In this document: positions 55,435-64,000 of the stretch, one piece after another | Position numbering within the stretch: position 1 is the stretch's first letter | How the letters are laid out: each line of letters opens with the position of its first letter | Source of the DNA: Lingula anatina | Taxonomy: Eukaryota > Brachiopoda > Lingulata > Lingulida > Lingulidae | Direction: 5' to 3' | DNA length: 64,000 nucleotides | NCBI RefSeq assembly: GCF_001039355.2 | Contig: NW_019775609.1 | Span: 231,369 to 295,368 of the forward strand | The notes under the pieces: model-generated | Database searches by the model: none | The model's input: the letters and a program-made list of their open reading frames with translations, nothing else | Told to the model about the DNA's origin: nothing | Translations under genes and position numbers: made by a program

Positions 55435-58400
55435 TCATACTTCTTGGAACAGCTCCATCATGTGACCATCCCAGCATTCAGGTTGCTGGTCACACCTGGA
55501 ACGAAGTTTCTTTTTATAAACTCATATAACAATGGTAACATATTCATTGAGAACTAATTAATCTTACAGCGATATTTGTTGGCCGTAAAGTATAAAACAA
55601 ATGAATACATTATTACATAGGTCCTACTCAGCACACATATTTCCAGTTGGCTTTCTCAGCTTCTACTTTTTTCATTCATGTATTTCATATTACCACAGAA
55701 AGCGGGGTTTTAATGTGTGTGTGTGTGTGGGGGGGGATAGAGGGGGGTGGAGGGGGACAACATATCCTATCGCTTTTTTTCTGAATGGTTAACCCCATAC
55801 ACACGCTCTAGATCTCATACATACGTAGACCACCGCCACCACCACCAAATTCCAGAAAAAATCTTGAATTTTGCTTCCTACTCGCCTCATAAAAAAAACT
55901 GACCCTGCATACCTACCTCATTATCTCGTAGCAGCCGCAGTATTTATCATAGCGCAGTCTCAGGGAGTGGGAGTGGCCCAGAGCCTCACTTGTTGTCACA
56001 GTAAACATCTCCCCAGCCTCGAACCTCGCCTGTTCCTCTGGGCTCAGCACAACTCTGAATAGACGGAAGGGTGGGATTTGTGAGTGGAATTGGAAATGGA
56101 CAAATAAGTACTATGAAATTAGATAAACTATTTAATATAAAAGATGGATTGGTTAGAAAGAAATAAAAGAGTAAAGAAAGGAAATATTAGCTTTATCAAC
56201 ATTATTTGATCAACTGCAACAATCAACGATTCAAAACGTTAAGAAAGAAATAAATTTTCAGATCTATCTGCAACAAATAGTCACGTGGAGTTGACATGAA
56301 ATTGCAGCTAAAATACATAACTAAGCTTTAGGGTGGAAAAGCATTAATTCCTGGTTCATTACAATCAATGAGTTTGTTGATTTGCTTTCCATTTAGATCC
56401 AAGGCATCGGATTATTATTATTATTATTATTTACTCGTGGAAATGTTCCCCTGGAGGATTCTGGGTAGTTGTAGAAGTCGTCAGCAACAGGTCTGTTCCT
56501 TCCACTGGCACGGTAGTCGTGCCGCCCCCTTGCGGCGGATCTCGGTACATTTTGATGTAACGGCTTTGCTCCATCAGCAGGTCCTGGAATGTAGGTCACT
56601 ATTGTTCACGTGATGCAGCTTTCAACCCTGACATATTAGTAAATATCGCTACTTTTATCGACACATAAGTATATGTTGATGACGTCATAACTCGCATACT
56701 GCGATGCAAGATTTGTAGACGTTTTAAAGAATTGCTGATTTTAAACAATTTTATGTAATGTATTTCTAGTGTTTTGTAGAAAAAAAAAGACATTAAGAAA
56801 ATGCATAACCTATTTTATTTTATTTAAATAAATTGTTTTGAGAATACGACAGAAGAATTTGCAAGAACATTTTAAAGAAAAGAGATAAGTTTAGTTAACC
56901 ACCTAAAAAAAACCTCGGTTCGCAAAATGTTAGAAGAAGAACAAAACTAAAGTGTACACATAAAGACATGCTTGGTATTGTCACAGGTAAAAATGAATTT
57001 CTACCTTCATTGCCTCCACTTCCTTTTGTATATTACTTCCGTCGGTTGTCAAAGGATAGATGGGGTACCGTTGGCGTATCAGTCCCACATCCGGAATATT
57101 GATAAATACACGAATACCTGAGGAGCTGGTGATTTTTACCTCACCTAAAATGGCAAAAAGAACATTTTCGGGTAATATGAAGAAACATTTTGAAATTTCT
57201 TATTGGAATTATCCATCATCACAGTTAATGACGTTGCATCTCCCTATTGGAGAAATACATTGCACGGTCTGCTAATAATGCAGATGGAGGACGGCGCAAC
57301 GTCATCAACTTAGTACCTGGTATTATACATGTATATACTGTAAGTTTAGTAAATATAGTTTTAATGCAATTTATTCATGTAAATAGCGACTGAGCGATAA
57401 AACTGGACAGTATGATTTAGGTAACACTTGAAATATGTACAAGGCGTGTTGTTGCTGGAACACATTAATGAGCATCAATACTATGAATATCAATGCCGCT
57501 AAGAAATAATTAATTAATGAAATAATAACCGCATTAATGGTGCTGCGGGTCTGACAATTTCTACAGGTTGCAGTTGCTGCAAGCAATGGCGATGGCTGAT
57601 AAATTAAGTAAAAGAGGGTAGAACAGAAACTTACGCCATCTACTGTACGTATTTTTTTCAAAGCTCTGCATTAATATGTTAATATGTATATAACAATGAC
57701 AAGGACCTTTTTTCAGTCACAAAAACGGAGAATTAAAAACAAAAAAGATTTCTCGTACCGTTTTGGTCGAGGACTCCCACCCCTTTCCTAGTGGTGTCCG
57801 CTGCTCCGGCTTCCTGGGAGGCGAAGAACTCATTCGGCGTCAGATAGTACGTGTATTCGTTGACGCCATTGTATGCCTTCTCCACTGTCTGAGCGCCCGT
57901 CCTAAGCGTTCCTGCTCAGAGAGTTTAGCCACACATTACATTTTATAAAGTCGCTTACTTGTATGATGTCCTTTGTGCCCTGCTGTATACTGTCATATAA
58001 TTGCATTAAGTAATATATAATATAATATAATATAATATAATATAATATAATATAATATAATATAAATTTCAGGCTTACCATGTTCAGTTATCAATTAAAA
58101 CGGTATCTAAATAGAGTTTACATTCTGATAAATGGCATTGTGACGAAGGAACAACAGCGATTGACTTAAAATGCTCATCATAATCTCATATGTATTATAA
58201 GCTCCAAACAGGAAATGCATTTTGTCAAACGTTTACATTATGTACTAAAACTTCCAAACCAATCTTGATTTCGCAGTATGAGACCCTTTCTTCCATAACA
58301 TATGTGATGTTTCATATTTTGCTATTGATAATCGGCATTTTGAAGCTAGATTTAAATACGATTTAAATACGAAACAACGCATTAGGGCATGATCAAGCTA

Positions 58401-61400
58401 CGTATATAATGCTAAGAGACTGAGTTGTCAAAGAAAGCTCAGGAAGTTGAGTGCCATCGATAGCGACTAGTCAGTCACGTGATCAAGACAAGATTAATCT
58501 TGGGTTAAGCATGCCTCATAGACAAGAAGCCATTTAGTTTCCTCTGGAATTACTTACTTTTTTGCCATCATTTACAAAGAGGCAATGAGAAACCTGCACC
58601 ACCAATAATGCAATTATTTTATAGTTTTATTTTATAATAACACCATTGCCACCCACCGTCTTCCGCCCTGACCACCATTTTATCCGGGTCTTTTCCCCAG
58701 TTTTTAAGGTTGTAGGGGTTCCACAAGCTCAGCGGTGTCAAATAAATGATTTCCAAAGGTATGGCATACGACCATTTTTGATCAGCCCATTTACAATCTG
58801 AAAAAAAGAAGAAAACGGGAAGGATTGAGTCAGTACGTTTGCCGTTAAATATGATAAAAACATTATATAGCTATGATCTCCAAAGGTAGGCCACAGGCCC
58901 ATATCCATCACCCACCACGCAGAAATATATCGTGAAGTGAAGTAGAGCAAGTTTTTGGTCTGGGCATTGAGACAATTTTTAGGGAAAAGATTGTAAAACA
59001 GGTGCCAAGTCATACGCCCTACCTGCCATTGCCGCAGGTGCGAAACGGGTTAATTATTAACATTAATATTCCCCTAAACCATTTACACCGGCCATTGCTG
59101 CAAGACTTCTCACGTGAACCACCTACCTCTGCCGTTCTGGTTACACTTCTTAAACGTCATACCGACGACCTCGTCTTTATCTGTCATGGCCATGAATACA
59201 TTGGCATCCGAATAGCTGCGATGACGAGATTTCCGGCCGCTGGCACCCTGGCAGAATATCGAAGAATAGAAGAAGAATGTAACTGAATTATTGTTCCAGA
59301 AACAGTAATTTACATTAATTATGGTAAGATTCAATGACGAACCGTCTTTGCGGTCCCAACCTGAGATGAATCCTAAAATAACGTTTTCCATAAAATCACT
59401 TAATAAGGGCTCATTCCCAATGAAACTATCGGTCTACGTAGATCAATCCAACTCCACGGCGACTCTCGTGGAATGCAAACAGGTTAACGGATTAACACGC
59501 TTCCTCCTGGCGTTGAGCAGAAAAGCTAGTGATTTTACGAGAACGTTAAACTGATTGCATTCAGCAAGAATTTTTGAGGAGTTGGATCGAGGTACATAAA
59601 CCGATAGTTTATTTGTGAATAGTTTCTTTCCAGTAGCGTTGGGGCGGGCATAATACAGCATATAAACAGTACCCCCTTACCGCTTTAATAACTTGATACC
59701 ACCGATGGTACCTGGCGGCGTTCAGCATCACTTCCGTGCCGTTCTCCAGAGGCTCCAGTCGGTAAAATGGCTCGTCGAATATGTTATCTTCCAGATAAGC
59801 AGGGTAGTTATTCTTGCCGGGTATCTCTTCCATGATCTGGTCCAGGAGACCGGTCAGCCCGCGGACGAACAGGTGCTCATCCGGCCAGAATTTGGAGTTG
59901 TCCGGGTTTAATTGGAACCTAAAAGAATGGGTATTTGTATGGAAATATTAATTGTCCACGTCGACGACATAATATTGCTCAGGTCACGAAGTAACATCGA
60001 AGCTTTGCTTAGTCGTCGGTTAAAGCCATGCAATAATTAATAAATTGCAGTCTCTTTTCGATAGACATAAAACATCCGACAACACCATTTTAAAATACGC
60101 AGTGTGTAAATAACAGCAGCTTCAGTACATCGTCGTCTGCCATGTAGAATATACACGGTAGGTATAGATAAGATAGATAAGATAAGAAGAATAGATAAGA
60201 AGAATAGCCCCGTATCAAGCTTCGATTCCATCAACAGCTGACATGATTTTTTTCTCTGAATACCAAGGCGAATCATGACATGAAAACTATGGCCGTATTC
60301 AGAACAGGGCCATTTGAATACTTCCCCACAGGGAATCTATTCAGTATCTATAAGGGTATTAGACAACCTTTTTAGTGGGTCGCCATACTTACCCCGCGGA
60401 CTATTTAGTCTACTGTTCTGACTGCAGCCTTTGAGCATAGTTCTGCGTTTATCTATCTATCTATTTCTTTATTTGTTACTGTATTTTAATATTAAATTTA
60501 ATTAAATTAAAATTGCTCTACTTTCTTTTACACCTTTTGCTATTTCATTGTGTTTGCATTGTTTCTTCAAGGATAAACCAGCCCGTGGAAATAGACAAGG
60601 CGCCTTCCCGATCCCGGGGCCAGCTCGTATCTGTGGGGAGGTGACATGCCTCATCCGGGATTCGAACTCTAACTCTCCGTTACCATGGAAGTTGATTGGC
60701 TTGGTTTATTAGCAGCCGTGCACTACCGATTGCACCGTGAGGGACCCGCCCACCCTCCGTAGGTACGAGTTTCCTCTTATAGTAATAAAAAAAAAAGACT
60801 TATAGAAACGATTTCGAGCAACGATAAGTACGCTGGACCTTCTAGAATTCGAACCCGCGCAAGAAAGTCTAGCTGTGACCAAGGCAGCGGAGTTACCACG
60901 GAGCCGCGGAAGCTTCGTTGACGGATTGCAGATCAGATGCAAACTTTCTACTTTGTCACGGAGAGGTCCAGAGAGGATGCACAGGTGTATGTCTGTAATT
61001 ACAATCGATAGTCTTTGAGTCGTACAAAAGTATTTCATCCCGCACAACGCCAGTCCCGGAATATTGTCTTATTATTGAACGTTGAAGTTTATGATGTACA
61101 CAAGACCTTGTTTGAGAAGATGGCACTGAGCGTTTTTACATTAAAAAACGTTCAAATGCGTTAAAACCGGTGCGTTTTCCATTCATGCAACTGTGACCAG
61201 AAAAAAAGGCAAATAATTCCGCCGATAATTTTTTTAACAGCCGTGCACGCTTCCGATTTCGCCGTGAGTGGGCGGTGCGCCCACCCTTCATCGGGCCCCG
61301 AATCACACGCCAAGGGGGAGGTTCGGCTTTTCTACTTTGCAGCCATTTCAACTATCCACATCCACGTCCATCTTGCATGTACTTTATACTGTATTTTCAC

Positions 61401-62199
61401 CTTAGTCTCAGCCACCTAAAAACTCTCATTCACCCAACCACAATCACTCATCTTCACTTTCTTTCAACCCCCAATCTCTCCAGTCAACCAACCTTGCCCT
61501 GCGCGTCTTCGAATGCGTCTCAAAATCGCTCTGGTAGGCCAGCCTGGACCCTATGTCATCACGCACCCTGAAGACCGCGGTGCTGATGTCTTTGCTGATC
61601 GGGTGACACAGTATCCGGTAGTTCCACTGCGCCATCTTAGGAATGCCGTCTGTGATGTTCATCACGGCCACAGGAAGAAAGGCGAAATTCTCCAGCTGGC
61701 TCTTTCGGCCCGAGTAGGAGGTGAAACGGGTCTTCTGGTGAAGGTCAGCCCAGTCGGTCGCGTCAAGAGCGTGACGGTCGCTTTGGAAGGACTCCTCCAG
61801 TTTACCTATTGGTGGCGAGAAAGGGTTACGGTGAAGAGACCATTCTCAGATTCTATCGTACTAACTTTAGATTGAATTATCTTCAAGGTAATTCTCGCGT
61901 AATTGCAAATAACTTAAGCGGCTGAGATGTCTGTCACGCCTACTGAAGCTGATAAATAAATAAAATAAAATAAATAAAGTAAATATTAAGAGATTAATTA
62001 ATTAAGTATTGTACTTATTAATTTTGGATATATTTTCTTTACCGTCTGGGCTTATCTTGGTCCACGTGCCCTCCAAATAACACATGACAGGCTTGAAGTA
62101 CTTCCTGTAGTCCCGCACATAACTTTTCTGATCACGGAAGGCTTTGAACCACTCCTTCATTTCTGCTATCTGTTCCTCTACCGTCGTCTTACTTGTTAC
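55435..62199 (-). CDS. Tandem paralogue of the 686-aa secreted protein, 5' exons outside the window
   Basis: Exons seen: 62199-62043, 61805-61493, 59918-59681, 59247-59127, 58797-58657, 57911-57759, 57144-57005, 56583-56435, 56054-55917, 55495-55435; 1611 nt (536 aa and stop). They correspond one to one to exons 3-12 of the gene at 44983-52221, with two exon lengths identical (140, 149) and all phases equal. Shared motifs: EEQIAEMKEWFKAF, DATDWADLHQKTRFTSYSGR, QWNYRILCHPI, ARYHRWYQV, NVFMAMTD, SIPLEI/AIPLEI with WNPYNL, LIRQRYPIYPL, DLLMEQSRYIKMYR, VTTSEALGHSHSLRLRY and the terminal CDQQPECWDGHMMELFQEV. Roughly half the residues are conserved by eye, so the duplication is old. The signal-peptide and EFRTRHNDYK exons were not found up to 64000. 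Function unknown; the HSH of GHSHSL is kept as a His pair. Confidence 0.82.
58014..58066. repeat. (TATAA)n pentanucleotide microsatellite
   Basis: About ten perfect TATAA units in the intron between exons 58797-58657 and 57911-57759 of the second paralogue. Confidence 0.9.
60290..60430. mobile_element. MITE-like inverted repeat, CATTCAGAACA family, copy 3
   Basis: Left end GTATTCAGAACAGGGCC; right end TCTACTGTTCTGACTGCAGCC; right arm TTTTTAGTGGGTCGCCATAC. About 140 bp, with the left inner arm shortened. Intron of the second paralogue. Confidence 0.6.
60640..60760 (-). mobile_element. tRNA-like SINE head 1
   Basis: Minus strand: GGTGCAATCGGTAGTGCACG resembles a pol III A box region, and 60-70 nt later GAGTTCGAATCCCGG matches the B box (GTTCGAATC). 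No acceptor stem or anticodon arm could be folded convincingly, so this is a tRNA-derived SINE rather than a tRNA gene. A related head-like block (AACAGCCGTGCACGCTTCCG) recurs near 61240-61310. Confidence 0.5.
60838..60906 (-). mobile_element. tRNA-like SINE head 2
   Basis: Minus strand: GGCTCCGTGGTAACTCCGCT at the 5' side and GCGGGTTCGAATTCTAGAA (B-box match) about 45 nt later, about the A-to-B spacing of a tRNA. It differs in sequence from head 1, so it is a second insertion or a second SINE family. Confidence 0.5.
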
Positions 62200-64000
62200 C
62201 TGTTAATAAAAATATAGTATCATTAGTTAAGTACTCATGGGTACATTACTCCACCAAGAAAGTGCAATTCTCATTATTAATCATTGAATTAAGTGCCATT
62301 TCACGAGAGAATCAACCAAATAGCGGCAAGGTGGGGGTCAACAGATTCAACCCAAATTTTCTGTGTTTGATAACTGTTACAAAAGATGTTGAAAACACAC
62401 TTTTAAAAAATTCTGAAAATTCTGGAAAAAATAGATATTGCCATCTGAAATTTGGGGGTCCTGACTACACAAAATATCGTAACAAAAGTAGTGGAAGTTT
62501 GCTTGAGAATTCCATGAAGGATTTAACATTTCAGCTTTAACTATTCCCTTTTTCTAAGGGTCCATGCCAAGACCTTTCGGATGATGTGTGACTAAAATGT
62601 CAATCACGTTGCTATAGTAACGAATTTGGCCCGTGAAAAGAGGGTACAAAATCAAGGTCAAAAATGAACACTCGCCGATTGGCAAATTTAGCCTAACACG
62701 GCGTCGAATATGAATAAAATAAGGCAATTTTTGAACAGTTAAGGTCTTGAGCTTTGTAATTACGCAATAAAAAATACTGCACCTCGTCAGGATACGTTGG
62801 GGTGGACGTCTAGAATGAGGGGTATGAGCGGTGGGTTATACAGTGATTCCGGTCCACAGTACCGTTCAAATGCGTCTCATTTTTATAAATCGTACTTTTT
62901 GTTTATATTAATATAAAAGAAAATATTCTTAAAGTTTTATTAACGTTATTGTAACGATTAGAGGATAAAGNAACAGTTAAGGTCTTGAGCTTTGTAATTA
63001 CGCAATAAAAAATACTGCACCTCGTCAGGATACGTTGGGGTGGACGTCTAGAATGAGGGGTATGAGCGGTGGGTTATACAGTGATTCCGGTCCACAGTAC
63101 CGTTCAAATGCGTCTCATTTTTATAAATCGTACTTTTTGTTTATATTAATATAAAAGAAAATATTCTTAAAGTTTTATTAACGTTATTGTAACGATTAGA
63201 GGATAAAGAAAATATTTCGAAACTATCGTTTACGTCCATAACTCTGCGTGCGTCTTCACAATCAACATGGCGGAAAGATGTGGACGTCGAGTGTGAGAAG
63301 TCAATATTTTTGATGCAGAAAAGATAGCATGCGGACTTAAACATGTCTACAAATATCATACGAGTTGTATCTTGCTTGGGGAGTGAACCAGACATGTTAA
63401 GAACCATTTACAAAGTCTGAATGTGCTTTGTGTCCAGGGTCAAACCAGGACACAATGATAGGGAGCCATTTCTTCAGACGCGAGTGTGAGCTACTGAGCT
63501 TAACGGTATATTTCGACTAGGGACGGAATAGACTCAATCTAGAGAGTGCCAACACCCACTTCACACAAAGAAAGGAAAATCCTTTGCTAACCAAGCGACT
63601 GGTGTCTAGATTTCCAAGGTTTGTTCGCCCCAGTCACTAGGCATGGGGTACGAGGTAAATAAGATTCTGTGCCCTGCCTTTGCCTTAACATCATCCTTTA
63701 TATGGCTTATTAGTTTAATTGAAAAAAAAAATTCCTTTGGCTTTTTATATGATTATATACGTTTCTCTTTGAAAAATATTGTTGTTTAGTATTACAATCA
63801 ATGTTTGTTTCAATATCATTGATGATTGTTGTAATAATTAGCTTGAAAGGTGGCTTTTATCATTGCTACAGTAGATAGGACCTTGCTTATAGAAAGCCTT
63901 TCATCTGGGTAAATTTCATAGTTTCCAGAAAATTATAATCAAGGATATATTTGTAAAAATATATTTTCATTTTGTTTTTCAGATCAACTGAGTGGAGATA
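62200..64000. other. Right flank: no gene seen, contains an exact 237-bp duplicate around a single N
   Basis: 62734-62970 and 62972-63208 are identical, joined by one N at 62971: almost certainly an assembly join. If the second paralogue's gene structure follows that of the first, this flank is its intron 2 (coding sense) or part of it. Nothing else was recognised. Confidence 0.55.

Noticed and set aside
60640-60906. tRNA genes
   Set aside because: The B-box matches are good, but no full cloverleaf or anticodon stem could be drawn by eye; SINE heads fit better.
63141-63407. 88-codon minus-strand open frame as a 5' exon of the second paralogue
   Set aside because: It shares no motif with the signal-peptide or EFRTRHNDYK exons of the complete paralogue and overlaps the assembly duplicate.

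Overview
The window is nuclear DNA from a marine-type metazoan. Genes are split into many short exons with GT-AG introns, the DNA is AT-rich, and microsatellites, minisatellites and short inverted-repeat transposons are frequent. I would guess a mollusc or another lophotrochozoan, but nothing here fixes the phylum. Exon borders were read by eye from splice signals and checked by reading-frame arithmetic. The three complete or nearly complete large models (DIDO1-like, PDIA6, 686-aa secreted protein) each sum to a multiple of three.

Layout. (1) 1-5947 has no convincing gene; it is probably a long 3' intron of the next gene, with degenerate repeats. (2) 5948-19415, minus strand: 23 exons (1348 codons) of a DIDO1/PHF3-type chromatin and transcription-elongation regulator with PHD finger, zinc motif, TFIIS central domain and the start of a SPOC domain. 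Its 3' end lies beyond the left edge. (3) 19416-20500: a head-to-head promoter region carrying a perfect ER stress response element 100 bp upstream of the next gene. (4) 20501-28067, plus strand: PDIA6, 12 exons, 442 aa, two CGHC thioredoxin sites and a KDEL tail. (5) 28121-about 45430: a tandem segmental triplication. Each unit starts in sequence equal to the PDIA6 3' UTR, carries one 5-exon minus-strand gene for a 114-aa cysteine-rich secreted protein, and ends with a copy of the last coding exon of the next gene plus a minisatellite. The middle unit is interrupted by a 2.7-kb foldback-type element and the third by a 224-bp TA-flanked MITE. (6) 44983-52221, minus: a 12-exon gene for a 686-aa secreted protein of a family I cannot name. 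(7) 55435-62199, minus: its diverged tandem paralogue, with the 5' exons beyond the right edge. (8) 62200-64000: no gene seen.

Two themes tie the window together. First, local tandem duplications repeatedly copy a splice site plus part of its exon: at least six loci in three unrelated genes, including one minisatellite whose unit is a 3' splice acceptor. Second, the triplication has left two orphan copies of a terminal coding exon that still read open and keep a conserved CWDGH motif, whereas the copy nearest the gene has CRDGH. These could be alternative C-termini. Single-N positions (27211, 62971) sit between near-identical or identical copies and look like assembly joins rather than biology.
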